Shown: positions 1 to 13,124 of the stretch, piece by piece
Layout of the letters: each line of letters begins with the position of its first letter
How positions within the stretch are numbered: the stretch's first letter is position 1
Assembly: GCA_905160935.1 (NCBI GenBank)
Contig: CAJHZI010000204.1
Span: 1,446,001-1,510,000 of the forward strand
Direction: 5' to 3'
Source of the DNA: Enchytraeus crypticus
Lineage: Eukaryota > Annelida > Clitellata > Enchytraeida > Enchytraeidae
DNA: 64,000 nt
The notes under the pieces: model-generated
Database searches by the model: none
Seen by the model: the letters and a program-made list of their open reading frames with translations, nothing else
Told to the model about the DNA's origin: nothing
Position numbers and translations under genes: made by a program

Positions 1-1
1 A

Positions 2-3000
2 GGATCATTTGGATGTGACGAAAAAACTTTGAATGCAAATTCAATAGAGGGAGAAGTATCTGAATTGGCTGACACCACCAGATCTAACAACTTGATTAGT
101 GAAGAAATTTTAGAGAAAGCTGACTGTAATAGTACCACTAGCTTACAAGCTGATGCATCTGATGGAAATTCTCTTGCGACGAGTGCATCAAAAGATGAAA
201 TGTCAGAAAGTCAAAACTGCCAGAATATTTATGAGTCAACAGATGTCAAGATTTCTGTGACCTGTGGTGAGACAGATTCTGAGTCAAAAGATCAATGTGG
301 CTCAAGCGTTCGTGCCTTAAGACGAAAGAGTGGCTCGCCTGTTGGTACTCGACTAGAAGCTATTGCCCGCACTTTGAGGCTTGAACGTAAGCCCATGGCA
401 TCGATGAGTGTGGAAAGTGAGATGAAAAAAGAAATAATTGATGAAACAACAAAATCAGACAACACCACGTCTCACAGTGATATAGCTGTGAGCTCCCCTG
501 AGTGCAAGGATTCTATTCCCAGCTTGTGTGAGACTATTAAAGCTTCAGAAAGTTCTGCTAGAGGTGAGAATGACGACTGCAAGCAAGAATTGTCGACTGA
601 TGTTTGTGCAGATACAGTTGCAAAGGATAGAGAGATTGTAAATGTAGAATCGGGTAAAATTGATGCTCCTGATGATAAAGATATTGAAAAGATGGACAAC
701 AGTGCTTTGGCAAAGTCACCCAGTGTAAGTCAGGTTACAGAAGCTTCACTAACTGACTGTGGGAGTAAAGAGGGAAATGAAGAAAAATCGAATTGTCAAG
801 GGTTAGTTAAAAAAGAAGGTGGTACAGAGAGTATGGAAACTAAAAGTTCTGAACATATTACTAAAATTGATCATTCAAAGAAGCATCCAAAGAAGCATTT
901 AGAAAGAGATAGAGAACAAGACAAGGATAAAGACATGGAGAATATGACGGAGGAAGAAAAGAGAGAGCTAAGATCGTACAAGTTGAAGAGATTAGCAGAG
1001 GAATTCTACGAGCATGTGGATCCTAAAGATGTCGCTAAACGACTGCACGTTGACGACGAGACGGTTGAGTTGGTCTACAGTTACTGGGTCCTCAAGAGAC
1101 GCTCTGTCTTCAATAAGACTTTGCTCACTCCCAAACCTGAAGAGGGTATGTTGATTGGTCTTTTACTTTTTAGTATTAAAATTTAAACCGTACCCAAGAA
1201 CTTTAAAATTCAGGACCTTATATCCAACTTGCACTAATTTATACAGCAAAATTTGTACATTTATGTGTCTCTTGTCAGACGATGAGGACACAAATCTCGC
1301 AAATTCTGTGGATTTGGTCTTCCATCAAACTAAATACTATAATATCTTAAGCAGTGGCCCACATTCTAATAGGTATTGTTATTAATAAAGCTGAGAATAG
1401 ATCAATTAATTGGATGGCATATTAAATGTAAGCCTAAATGTAGGCTTAAAATAGGCCTATTGTGTGTGCATATTTGAGTGTATTTTTGAAATAAAACATA
1501 GTTCTCTCTCTCTCACTCTCTCTCTCTCTCTCTTTAAATGTGAGTAATTTTTAGGTGACACTGCCAGGATTATAGACTGCTATTTTCATAATATGCCATA
1601 ATTCTTAAAAACTGCAGCTCTGAGTCTTGCTATCTGAACTTATGTTATTTTTACTCTTTTGTGTTCTGTTTGATTGGAGAAAATTATTTATGTGTGAACG
1701 GTATTTCAGTGCAGTTTTGTTTTATTGCATTGTATTGGTAAACATCAGTGAATTAGCTTTACAATTAGTGATTTGTTTTTTAGATATGCATTATACTTTA
1801 TCTATATGTTTTATTAAACTATTATTGTTTAATTTCTTTCTTGGCAATGTAATCTATTGAATTCTATTGACGTATTTTGTATTGTATTTGTGCAGGCGAT
1901 GTATTACTACGCCAGCAGCGTGAGGAGGACAGCCTGATTGCGCGTATGAAGATGTTCATACACCTGCGTCAGGATCTTGAGCGAGTGCGTAACCTCTGCT
2001 ACATGGTCAACAAGAGAGAGCGGCTGCGCTCACTCCTTTACCGTATGAAGGAGGAGGTATTCGATGCTCAACTCGTTGTCTTGGATCCACTTTTCGATGT
2101 GTCTGAAATAAAGGCCCGGGCTGTGGAATCGTCTGAACGTGGGACTGCTGTTGAAGTTGAACCCGCATCCCAGAGATCTCCTGTCGAGTCAGTTTCTAAT
2201 AACGGCGAGGAGAAATCAAAGCATGCAGTTTTGAGCGACGTCAACGCTGCTGATGCCCTAATTAATGAATCTGTTGACAAGGAAAATCTTGCTAGTTCAA
2301 ACAAAAGGGCTTTGAGTGTGAGCGAGGTAGACGTGAAGTCTGCAGAAGAGTTAACTGCTGTGGAGAACAAAGGAATTGACAGTAAGAAGCATAGTGAAGA
2401 TCTCAGTCTAGATAGTGTCGAGGATAGAATCTTGTTTGAGGCTCACAGAATGACTAACACTCTATATGATAATCCTGATGGGATTCTCAGAGCTGCTCGA
2501 CTCATGGATCTCATGGGTGGACCTAGAACTGCGAAGTTCTATCACAATGTTGATTTTCTGGTCAAACAGCGACAGCGAGGTAAGCGGGACGTCGAAGAAA
2601 GGCTGCATGGAGACAAAATTAGAAGGAGACTTGCTAAAAATGACGCCCTGCAAGAACACCAGAGAGTAAGAGACTTAAGCAGAAGACGGACTGCTGTCTT
2701 GGAGTCTCTTTCTAAGATGGGATTGAGGCGGTCAATGCAGCAAAGAGATGACGAAGACACGAGAAGGGTGATGAGGCGGTCACAGCAAGGAGGCTCTGAA
2801 TTGTTGGACAAATCAAGAAGAGATAGAGAAAGAAGAGCTGCTAGTTCTCTTCGCAGAGATTTTAGAGGAGATAGAAGATTAACGAGACTGGAATTAAGGG
2901 ATTCTAAGTCTATTCGAGGTAGAGCTTCGGATCAGGAAAATGGCGCCAATAGCGATGCGAGTGATTCTGAGAAAAATAATCTTGAGAATCGTATTCCTTT

Positions 3001-5248
3001 GCGAGGACGACCTTCTATTGAAGGGATAAAACGTAGAAAGGTTAATAATGGAGATAAGGATTCAGATTCTGAGAGTGAGAAGGAGAAAGGAGAAGAGGAT
3101 AGGGATAAGAGAAAATACGGAGATAGAAGTCATCGTAAGAGGATGAGTGCTATAACAAGTGAATTTGATAGCAAGAAGCGTATGTTGAGAAATAGAAGAT
3201 CTGATATTGGTGATGATCAAAAAATTAGAGATAAATCGTCGGATGCTGTACGAGATTCTGATGATGATTTTGAATCAACTAAATCATTTTCGCGCAGTTT
3301 TAGGGCTAAACACGCAACTGGAAGAGAAATTAACAAACTGTTAGAGGCTAGAGAGGGATCAAAGAAATCCAGTGTAATATCTGCTGGTGGATTACATGGC
3401 GAGACTGAAAGCCTTAATCGTATTGTCAAAGTGAGGGGATTGAAGGGAGGAGTGTCATTTAGGGGTGGCAAGTGTATAAGTGGTCGTAGCAGACTCGATA
3501 ATACAGCGTCAAGAACTGGTAGCAGTTCACATCTTAACGATCGCGAATCTAAGATTAGCGACAGACTAAGTTCTCTGCATGGACGAGGCTTGCGGGGTGG
3601 TTTGACTGGAAGAACAGAATCATTGAGGAACGAGGAGGCTAAAGCTTCTTCGTTAAATAACTCAGAGACTCCTCTTAAGACAGTCCTTGATATAAGTACT
3701 TCCAAATCATCTGTACCATCAGCTCCTAGTACTCAGGATACTACTGCTACTTCAACTCTTCCATCTGGAGCAAGACCAGTGAATCGTACTACTCCACGAG
3801 TGCCTCCTGTTAAGCCAAAAATAAAATCATCGTTTGAAGAACTTCTTGCTCAGGGCGACAGTTGGCTACCTGCTAAGGTTCAGCAGGCGGCCGATGTAAA
3901 GCTGTCACAGCGTAGTCGTGTGACAACCTCATCGTCAGGCAACGCCGATTTGAATTTTGTGGATCGTCAATCCTCCATTGCAAGGGAAGAAAGTACTCAG
4001 AGGGATTTAACCAATCTTGATGAGACTAGTCAGAGCAGTAAATTGTCTTCGTCTAGCGAATCTGTCGTCACAGAGCGGGATAAAGAGAAACAGCAGCAGA
4101 GAACGTTAGAGAAGCTTAGAGGTTCAATATCTACTCTGAGAGAAAAGTTTGCTGCTAATAAGGCTGTAAAAGTTTCATCACAATCGAATGATTCCTTATC
4201 AGACAGAAATATTTTCGAACAAAACGATGCTGAATTTAGGCAGCAAGACGGCAGTTCAGAACCCAAAGGCAGCGTAAGCGTTGCATCATTTGGAAGCAAT
4301 GGAATAGACCTAGAAGAGAGTATTGGCAAAGGAGAAAGGAGTAATAGGGCAGTTAGTGTTGTGAATGGAACCTGCACTTCATCTATGCTAAGTAAAGGTT
4401 CAGAAACTGAATTATCATCCCCAACTAAAGTTTCTACAGTATCTAATAAAATTACGGACATTCTATCCCGCATATCTTCAGCCCAGTTAATTGTTCCTGA
4501 AGACATTCGCACAAAAATCCATTTCGGTCTTGCAAACCTGGCTCGCATCTCACGCCTGTCGTTTGATGTTCATAGAACCAGTCTGTTGGAATCCGCGGCA
4601 GCCCAAGGTTTAAATGTATCCGACGAATCGGATCATATCGTTTGTAGTAAGCTTCCAATTCTCAAAAAGCGTCCGTCTGAGAATAGCATTAAAACAAAAC
4701 CAACTGGAATCGGTGCAAAAATTCGCAGAAGGGATGCTCCGGACGGGTGTAAGACCAGTGATAATCGCATTAAGCAAACACAACTGAAACGAAAGCCGTA
4801 TCGCGCTGATATGAGGCATTCGTCCGATGATTTCACCGACTCTGATTATGATGCTAGAGAGAAGTTTCCGTCCAGTCAGTCGCAGTCTGTCAGACCTTCC
4901 AGGCGATGCCGGCCCTCGGGATCCTTCCACCAGAGACTTTCCAGTCGTATGCCCGACTTTGTAGCCCTCGAGTCTTCATCGGACGATGACAGCGACGATA
5001 ATAGTGCGAACGAACGACAGCGTTACCGTCGCTCTAGCAGCGGAGCCAAGGTTTTAAGGACTAATAACTCTAAGCTGACGAAGATAGATAGAAGGGATCA
5101 GAAAACGCCTGATACGGCAAAGAAAAATTGGAAGTCAAGGAGTAGAACTTTAGTTGATAGCGACGACGAAAATGACGATGAATATCACCCATCTGGACAG
5201 TCAGATTATTCATCGATATCTGATAGAGATTCATTATCTTGTAATTAA
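2..5248 (+). CDS. Jade/rhinoceros-like PHD-finger protein, 3' part (5' end outside window)
   Basis: Two exons are visible: 2-1145 (open from the window edge, donor GTATGT) and 1896-5248 (acceptor TGCAG), both in phase 1 at the junction, giving about 1498 residues. The junction joins a helical segment ending YSYWVLKRRSVFNKTLLTPK (about 1068-1130) to LRQDLERVRNLCYMV (about 1960-2010). This pair is the conserved block that follows the PHD fingers in Jade-family proteins (JADE1-3, Drosophila rhinoceros), scaffolds of HBO1/MYST histone acetyltransferase complexes in the nucleus. The PHD fingers themselves must lie upstream of the window. Before the block is an acidic/serine-rich segment; after it come about 1000 residues rich in R, K, S, D and E with no recognisable domain, predicted disordered. 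The great length resembles insect rhinoceros more than vertebrate JADE. Family assignment is firm; orthology and the role of the tail are inference. Confidence 0.85.
1146..1895 (+). other. Jade-like gene intron
   Basis: The intron is bounded by a GTATGT donor and a TGCAG acceptor. It contains a (CT)n tract at about 1501-1533 and otherwise AT-rich sequence. I see no second gene in it; the short open frames have no family resemblance. Confidence 0.7.
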
Positions 5249-7254
5249 TGACTGAATATGTATTGACTAGGCATCGTTCTATGATCTCGTTTTTCTGGTC
5301 GTTTTTGACGAACCAATTTGAAAGCTAAATGTTTTGTTGAACTGAAATGATCGTGCTATATGAACAGACATAAAACGTATACTATTATATGTAATCATTT
5401 TCGCCAATGTCTCGTTCTGTCTTTGGTAGTGTCTAATTGTGACTTTTATGTACAGATCTGCTGTTTAATTAACACTAACTTTTGAATAATTTTTAAGTAC
5501 TCAATGATTAAGCTGTCTGTTTAACATGCAAGATTTTAACAGTTATATTAACGGGAAATATTCGCGTAACATGAAATTATATTTAGGCAGTTTAGGAACT
5601 TTTCTGTAAAATTGATCTACTAGTATAAGCTTTTTTGTTGTGTATACAAGATCTAGCTAGATATCTCAGCAGTTTGATAGATAATATCACTCTTGGGTCT
5701 AAGCAACAATGACACATACAGTGAATTGAACTTTTCAGTGGGACTAGCCAACTATTATTAATATTTGCAAAATACCTAACCCATTCGTATACTCAGTACG
5801 CAGTCTCGTTGCTTGAGTGGATGAGTGTGGTGCATTCAGGAGATTGCCATCCAATCGCTCATGAACTCATAACCATTTCAATCATGATATAGTCGATTAT
5901 ACTACTGCCTTACACAGAGCTATGTGTACTGATGTTTGTACTGGTATATGTACTGGCGTATATATTTTTAGTATTACTTTGAGCACTGTAATTCCTTAAT
6001 CAATTATTTACTTATTATAATGATCATTCATTAATGACGATTTGATTTGATTTTGTAATTGTTCTGTTAGAAATAATTATGCTATAATATATAATTACTC
6101 ATAATAGTAACTGTTAAGTTTATTACCTGAAGATCAGATAACCTTATGAAAGATATTTGAACTATTTAAAGAAGATTTTAAATGATTCCATGAAATCCGA
6201 TAGCGCTATGGTATTAATATTTGTAAAATTGTAAAATTACCATATAATTATGTTAAAACATCATTACTGCCATTAGGTCCATGTACCAGTTCCAAGATTT
6301 TTTAGTATTTCCAATTCTCCCTTCTATAACAATATGACGATAACTGTAGTAATTCAATTGACCATAAAATGGAAGTTTGATTAGAATCGAGATAATTTTA
6401 TGTTGATTTTCGTGTAGTTTTGTACCTGTGTATATTACGTCTGTTATTTGATTGCCATGACTTAATGTCTGATTATAAATTAGCACTACTTATTATAAAG
6501 AAAATAATCGCTAATATTATAGTCTTCTTCCATTAATCTTAACTTTGTTCATTAGTTCAACAGTCTAACTTATTCTCATAGTTTAGTTGTATGCGTTGTA
6601 CATCTACCAATCACAAGCCGTTTACTGTTAGTGTAATATTTCTTATAAAGGTCCAAAGCGAAAAATATTGCATTGAGATTTGTAAGAGGATTAATTATAT
6701 AGCAAAACACAAATCATCCAGTTTGAGGTATTTGAATGAAAAAAAAACTGAAGCAAATCAAAGTGTCAATTTAAAGACCATTTTTCACGAATGGAATACA
6801 GAATAATTATCACCATAAATATTTACCTGGTTAAGCTGGAGAACTGCATTTAATAGATAATGAAATCTCACAAAAGACAGCAGTTCTTTCGCCACTTCAG
6901 CTTTAAACTTAAAGGGAGTGAAAGAGATACTCACAAGAGTATACGCATCTTGATTAATTAAATTTGAGCAAATTATATTGAACGTTAAATAACTACAACA
7001 CAACTAAGCGCTAGCATTGACAGTTGCTACTTGGAGGTAAAACTTACTCCAATGACTAAACCTCAAATGACTATATTAAGTGTACAAATAAAGAGAGAAA
7101 ACCATGCAGTCTAGTATAGTGTGGATAGTTTAGTAATGATCATAAATCAAACAACTCAAAACGCGTAGTTTTCTCATATTCTATCAAAAACAAGAATAAA
7201 GCAATTCCATTATAATTTCTGTTATGTGCAGCCTATAGTGAATTGACCAACCAT
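5249..7254. other. Intergenic AT-rich sequence downstream of the Jade-like gene
   Basis: This probably includes the 3' UTR of the Jade-like gene; the first clear AATAAA is far downstream, near 7087. Apart from one dispersed-repeat copy at 6590-6700, I see no gene or structured repeat. Confidence 0.5.
6590..6700. repeat. Dispersed repeat G, copy 1
   Basis: About 75 bases around 6619-6695 (core CCAAAGCGAAAAATATTGCA) match 61532-61604 with few differences. Both copies have the same orientation. Class unknown. Confidence 0.6.
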
Positions 7255-7420
7255 GTTAACATCTGTCATATTTAATATCGTTTGTTTAAACCGTTTAGTC
7301 AATTTAGTCCATTCTCCGTGTAACTAGTCATTTGAGTGCCCGAGATTTGACATTCCGATCAGTGCAGCCGGGAATCAAACCCACGAGCGTTCAATTCACC
7401 TCAGGATCTGTCATTTAAAA
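7255..7420 (-). repeat. SINE family B, truncated copy
   Basis: On the minus strand this runs from a segment reading ATGACAGATCCTGAGGTGAA through a B-box-like GGTTTGATTCCC and on to a shared 3' part. It matches 19944-20135, where the tRNA-like promoter is better preserved. Confidence 0.6.
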
Positions 7421-7639
7421 CTTTAGGAGAGAAATATATGTTTAATTTGTTCACATATCACACAGCACGACAGTCAACATATTTCGAATAACATAAAGGT
7501 ACAAAGTAAAACGCAAAGACAGGCACACCAATACATGCAAAAACCAGGCCATCAATGAGGGAGCATAACACCCTATCGAGTTGACCACCCGGATATCAAT
7601 CACCCCGCTAACAAGCGTCCCACATGTCTAAATCAAACT

Positions 7640-9137
7640 TTTAATCAAAATAAAAGAGTGAAAGTGACAATCATAGAAGATTTTAAATTACAACAAAGCT
7701 GGATGAGAAAAAAAACAATTTTTCTTATTGTGACAAATTTTCTAATAAATACTGTTCAAATTCTCTAGAAAAGGTTGGTAGCAATTTGATGTTGCATAAT
7801 ATTGGTGGAATTTTATTCCAGTCCGTGCACGCCTCATTTACATAAGATTTATAGTATAGAGTGTTACATTGGATTTTTTAAACAGATAGTTGGAGTCAAG
7901 CAGTCTAGTTGAATAATTATGGTTAGAGTGGTTGAGATCAAACATATTAGCCAATACTGTAGACTTAGGTAGATTACTGGTAATACATTTATGAATCAAC
8001 TTGGCCATACAGTATTTATGCAATAGATGAACGGGCAAAATATCATAAGAAACATAAAGCTCTTTAACATTACAGTAACGATGTCTTCCCTGCAAGGTTC
8101 GCAGAACTCTGTTACAAGCAATATGTAGTAGTTTTAAAACATTCCAAGTGGCATAACCATAAATTTCAGTGCGATATCTTACACGAGAATATATCATAGA
8201 GAGATACAAGTTCCTGCGACAGGACATCAGTATAAATTCTCTTCGATTAAAGAGTAATCCGTTAGCACTTTTAACAGCTTTTGTAATTTTTTCGATATGA
8301 TTTTTACAACTTAAATGTTCGTCAATTTCTACACCAAGGAATTTAATACAATTAACTCTTGCAATTTTATTATGGTCTATAAAATAAATGTAAGATTGTT
8401 ATCACGTATATACGCTTCGTCATTGGTAGACGGAAAGAAAACAATATATGCTGATTTAGCTGTATTAATAGTTAAACGACTACTTTGGAACTAGTTACAA
8501 ATTTTTTTACTTGCCGAATTGGCATATGCAAACAAATCTATCAAGTTATTTCCTTTAATAAAGGCATTTGAATCATCAGCAAAAAGTTTGAATGAAAGGT
8601 CCGGGCACGTATGATGGATATCATTGACATATATTAGGAAAAGCAAAGGCCCTAATATAGAGCCTGGTGGAACTCCAACTGAGATTGGTTTAGTGGAAAA
8701 AACTGAGTCGCCTATGACTGAATACTGCTGTCTATTTGTAAGATACGAGGTTAGCCAACTGAGTGGTAAACCTCTTATACCATAATTTTCTAATTTATTT
8801 AGGAGGATGTCATGATCGACCGTGTCAAGTGCTTTGCTGAGGTTTAGAAAGAGTCCCAGTGTATGATTTTTATTTCCTTTCTGAGAACGTATCATATTTA
8901 AATTACTGAAAATTGCGTATACTGTAGAGTGCCCTTTTCTGAAACCAAATTGATGTTCAGAAAGTGTATTATGTCGTTCAAAAAATTCAATAATTCTGTT
9001 ATATACTAGTCTTTCAAAAATTTTACTGAGGTTGTCTAGCAAAGAAATAGGTCTAAATTTTGTACATCGTCACTTTTTCCTCATTTAAAAACTGGGATAA
9101 CTTTGGCTGTCTTAAATCTAGTAGGGAACACACACGA
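7640..9137 (-). mobile_element. Non-LTR retrotransposon fragment with reverse transcriptase, broken
   Basis: On the minus strand, 9042-8491 encodes reverse transcriptase: QFGFRKGHST, the palm segment LSKALDTVDHDILLNKL, the variant GVPPGSILGPLLFLIYVND, and the catalytic FADD box in LFADDSNAF. A later open segment (8227-7838) continues into the downstream region (SRVRYRTEIYGYATWN). Frameshifts lie between them at about 8490-8230. The segment before 9042 continues in another frame with a typical VIPVFK stretch, and the 5' part is missing. Comparison with known clades suggests a Jockey/CR1-like element, but I cannot fix the clade. The copy cannot encode an intact protein. Confidence 0.85.
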
Positions 9138-9149
9138 TATAGCATGTAC

Positions 9150-9207
9150 GTGATTCCAAATCAAGATATGGAATCACGCTGAGAGGGAATCGCCATTCCC
9201 TCTCAGC
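9150..9207. repeat. Two adjacent hairpins
   Basis: GTGATTCCA at 9150-9158 pairs with TGGAATCAC at 9169-9177. Directly after, GCTGAGAGGGAAT at 9178-9190 pairs with ATTCCCTCTCAGC at 9195-9207. Both stems are perfect. They lie between the truncated 5' end of the minus-strand retrotransposon and a plus-strand retroposon tail. Confidence 0.75.
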
Positions 9208-9214
9208 ATATGGC

Positions 9215-9475
9215 CGCGTTTGCTGAGAGGTATAATGGAGGGAAGATTGGACGGAAAAACGATTGGATGAAGACGTACCGAGAATAATTGGAATGTTGAA
9301 TGATTTGATAACTAGTTCATTTTATGTTGCAATATGAAGAGAATGGCGGAGGATAGAAATATGTGGATTGAGAAATTATGTTTCATGGACCTTCCAATAG
9401 GCAGCCAACAGAGACACAGAGAGAGAGCCATAGGCCTATCTATCAGAGAGACAGGTTGAAAGAGAGAGAGAAAGA
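9215..9475 (+). mobile_element. 3' tail of non-LTR family R (5'-truncated)
   Basis: The end reads CATGGACCTTCCAATAGGCA and then runs into AGAGAGAG. The same ending occurs at 20690, 24800, 44470 and 56750 (+) and 28490 and 35825 (-). The upstream part keeps remnants of the coding 3' end common to the family, ATGAAGAG followed by GGCGGAGGATAGAAATATG. Confidence 0.65.
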
Positions 9476-9479
9476 GTGA

Positions 9480-9506
9480 GGAGAGAGAGAGAGAGAGAGA
9501 GAGAAA
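9480..9506. repeat. (GA)n microsatellite
   Basis: A GA tract that follows the family R tail and was probably seeded by it. Confidence 0.7.
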
Positions 9507-10540
9507 GATAGAGACTCTATTAGAAAGAGATTTAGAGCTGCTACAAAGGTTCCCATATATTTCTTAATGATCGTCTATTTTAGCCAATTAGTTAGTCTGT
9601 ATAGAACTGTGGGAAATATGACTGCAAATAAAGTTAAATTTGATCGTTTTCTGTATATGAAAATTGTAAGCACTCTCGTGACTAAATAGCAGATGAACTT
9701 ATAGTACTAAGCATTAATTAAATTCCAAGCAGTTTTGACAATTCACTACTTCCTGGTTATCATATATGGCAGGCTTCAATTACTTTTATTTTTTAGACCT
9801 GTATTTCTAAATTACAGCATTGGGCTCTTTAGTTTTTTTAAAGATATAGCAACACTGAAATCAAGGTCAGGATTGTTTACTTGGATAAGTTGGATTTTCC
9901 AGTATTGATTCCACGCGGATTTAAAGGTAAGCACAAAATAAAGAAGTCGCTTCCTACTCGAGAACGGAAAAACTAGAAAAGACTAGACATTTAATTAAGT
10001 ATAGTTTGTGTCACATATTAAATCAAAATAATTAGTTCTAATGAAACTGTTTGAGATACATAATAGGTAACAATTTGTCTCTAAATAGTAAATACTAAGG
10101 CCATTTGACGTTCAATAGGCATGATTAAAAAGTATTAATTATATTTAGTTTGTTAAGAATACCAAGGGCTGTTTAGTTAAAATTAAAAAGATTATCAATG
10201 GCAATATTATCTTTTAAAAAATCATTTATAAAATTACAAATTTATTGCAGGTAGCAATATAGGAAGAAATAATTTACAGAATGATTGAATTGTCGACAGA
10301 AATGAACAATCAAAATAATTTATTTTTATGTTTGACATAATGTTTAAAGAATCTGTTCTGAAATTCTGAAGGTTGTTTTTTGGCAATTTAGTAATTTCTG
10401 CAAATTCGTTAAATCATATATGAAAAGTAATCTTTACCAATTTGTTTCAGCAAATACAATTCTGCCAGTTTTTTTCTTCTAAATTTGTTTCAGTCATTTC
10501 TGTAATTTTATTTCTGCCATTTCAATGATCTTTTTCTTCT
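9507..10540. other. Intergenic AT-rich sequence
   Basis: No gene, repeat family or structured element that I can recognise. Confidence 0.4.
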
Positions 10541-10905
10541 TCTTCAGTGCACTGTCATGTGGGAGGTTCAAGGTACATATTCATACTCAAAGTGTGTATT
10601 CTCGCTCCGTAATAGCACTCGTTACATCAACAAGTTAATCACTTCACAAAGTCTATGCCATATTCAAACCTTATGTAGCGAATAGCTTGGGGAAAAGTAT
10701 GGCTTCTGAGGTGGTTTCCTGTTGCCTTCCTGAGTTAATTACTATTTAATCCTGGGGGAAAATATTTCATAGTGAGGTGGCTCCCCTCTAGCCATCCTCA
10801 GCTCCTGCCTTAGTAGCCTCTTACATACACGCAGCAGATTGTTTGCGGTTGCCCTAGTTGGCAGTGGTCCAACCACACCCGAGCACAACACGGGGAAATT
10901 CTATG
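10541..10905 (-). repeat. SINE-like repeat D, long copy
   Basis: About 360 bp, the reverse complement of 35133-35476. On the minus strand it contains GAGGCTACTAAGGCAGGAGC, AGGCAACAGGAAACCACCTC and a 3' end in (GAA)n. The 3' tail resembles that of non-LTR family R. No open frame, so probably non-autonomous. Confidence 0.7.
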
Positions 10906-11164
10906 ATATCTGCTGTTTATTTTTTGCCAATCTTTTTTCAATTCATTACTGCCATTTCTGTCTTTTCTCTTAACTACACACAACTAGTAGAACTTTGGTG
11001 TAACATGTAAACAGGATTATAAAATCATATGACAGAACACTAGAATGAAAGACAATTTTAATAATTAGTATATTGCTATGTTGTAATATTTTGTACATTC
11101 TGACTAAAAATAACGAAAGTTCAGATTCATTTATCGAGTGATTTTCCTCTAGGCCTGTCACCAT

Positions 11165-11440
11165 CAACTTCCCTTGAATCCCAGTTTAACTAGGGTCAGG
11201 ATACGAATAGACTATCTTAAATCCTCTCTGCCCTACATCATATCATCCATCAGTCCATCCCCTATTTGAGACTTTCCTATGCGTTTAAATTTTTTTAATA
11301 ATTCTTGAGGCCTAGGTGCTCACAAACGGCATGCCCTTTCTGACGTTGGTGTGGATCTTAGTGCTTTAGTCGCCTTCTATGACACGTGCAGTCCCTGGTT
11401 GGCCAATTCTTCAATCAACCCGGACACAACACCGGTAATT
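11165..11440 (-). repeat. SINE-like repeat E, near full-length copy
   Basis: On the minus strand it runs from GTTGTGTCCGGGTTGATTGA through CACTAAGATCCACACCAACG to CCTGACCCTAGTTAAACTGG. Shorter or diverged copies occur at 24396, 43750 and 63835 (-) and 51074, 55010, 56418 and 60350 (+), several of which end in (GAT)n. Confidence 0.7.
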
Positions 11441-12420
11441 CCTCTAGGCCAGTCGGTTTGACTTATTTTAATAAATCGTGCAGTTATGACCTAAAGAGAG
11501 CTTCCTACGAACCAGTTATAAAAACAGGTCTAAAAAGCAGTGACTAAATAAGATGAACATAACTTCAGGCATGACTCTGCACTACAGGCTGTTCAATAGT
11601 TATCCTGGATTGTTTTTGTTGTATTGGCTAAAGCAAATGTAGTTTTTATGATGAGTAGTGTGTTATTTGATGATCAATTTAATTTAAAGATTGAAGTGTA
11701 AAGTGTTTTAGTTTTCCTAATGGGAATGCCTAAATACAAAACATTAAGTTCTGTGCAGAATAGGCAATGGAAAATGCGTTGATTAGTTGTTTTAGGCCTA
11801 GTCTGTCTCTGGATTGAACTCTGAAAAAAATATTACCGTAAAATACTGAGTTAGTTATTTTTTAAATAAATTTTATTAAGGTTAATCCTCTAAAATGACG
11901 CACGATGAAAGTAATGCAATGATATGGCGGGCTGTTCAAAAATTATATCCTTCCTTTTTCATCCCAATTTTTTTTTATTGTCTGAAAAATGTATTACAAT
12001 GCTGATGTTTTAACACTCAAGCATATTACATTTTAAAAATATTTTGATCAAAATTTGAGGGAATATGTCATTGTTGAAGGATTAATTATTATTGAAAGGA
12101 CTAGTAGTGCTTGTAGAGTACCAAGTGGCAACAGAATTTGTACTTGCTAAATATGCAAATTATTGTTGGGGAATCTTCTGTTAATTAGATGCGCAGTGAT
12201 GTTTGCTCTGAGATCAACTGCTTTAAAGTGCTGAATGAACTTTGTCTTCTCTGGATTATCTGATATTTTGATACCCTAAAGATATTTTGATCAAAATTTG
12301 AGAGAATATAACATTTTGGAAGGACTAATGTTTCTAGTAAATTGCAATTCACTGTTAAATTGCAATCGTACCTAGCAGAACTAGCCTAGCAAATTTCAAC
12401 ATGGGTGAAAGTAGTATTTA
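11441..12420. other. Intergenic sequence
   Basis: AT-rich, with no recognisable gene. A short phrase, ATTTTGATCAAAATTTGAG, occurs twice (about 12041 and 12282), suggesting an old local duplication. Confidence 0.4.
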
Positions 12421-12423
12421 TTA

Positions 12424-12425
12424 AA

Positions 12426-12474
<49 letters not shown>
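12424..12474. repeat. (CT)n microsatellite
   Basis: About 50 bp of CT. It sits exactly at the 3' end of the minus-strand repeat D copy that follows, which is the position of that family's GA-rich terminus. Confidence 0.8.
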
Positions 12475-12680
12475 GTGTGCTGCCAAGTGGCAGTTCTAAG
12501 GTACGCAGTCATTCTCAGAGTCTGATTTCTCACTTCATGAAGAGCATTTCGTAGGTAAAAAGTTAATCTGTTAACAAATGCAATGCAAATAACAAATCCA
12601 TAATAACAAATCCATTCCTAATGTAGCCTGTAACTTTGGAAATATGTGACTTTTGAAGTAGTCTCGAAGTTTTTATTGAA
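12475..12680 (-). repeat. SINE-like repeat D, 3' part
   Basis: On the minus strand it ends with AACTGCCACTTGGCAGCACA then (GA)n. The CTGCC/GGCAG arms form a hairpin. Internal sequence aligns with the copy at 10541-10905. Confidence 0.6.
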
Positions 12681-13124
12681 TATAGATTGTAGAATATATT
12701 AAAATACTGATTTGCTTATCCAAAGATTTTTCGCATCTAACTAAATATTGTTAGACTCTGATGATATACTGCAATTTTCTGTATTTATATAGGTTTTTTA
12801 TATAACTTTGTACTTATATTGAACCAAGCACTTAAAGTAGAAACAGGCAATGGAATCAGTTGTTACTATGATCACATGAGAGTGCTGCCAAAATTGGTGC
12901 AGTGGAAAGAGAGTGGGTAGCTTTTGTTGAAATTTTGATCGTAATGGGGTGACTCCCCTTTTATTTCTCGTTTTTGACGTGTTTCCTGTGATTCCCTTCT
13001 CCCTACGAAATGATGAGATGCAGGAACAATCAGTGACTGCTGGTATGATTGCTTTGTTTTTGCTGATTATCTGACTATTATTTATGATTATTTATTTATT
13101 ATTTCTGATTATTTATTATTTATG

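Noticed and set aside
4030-4548. 172-codon open frame antisense to the Jade-like exon
   Set aside because: A shadow of the coding strand with Leu/Ser bias; no family resemblance. Other antisense frames at 2068-3705 were rejected for the same reason.
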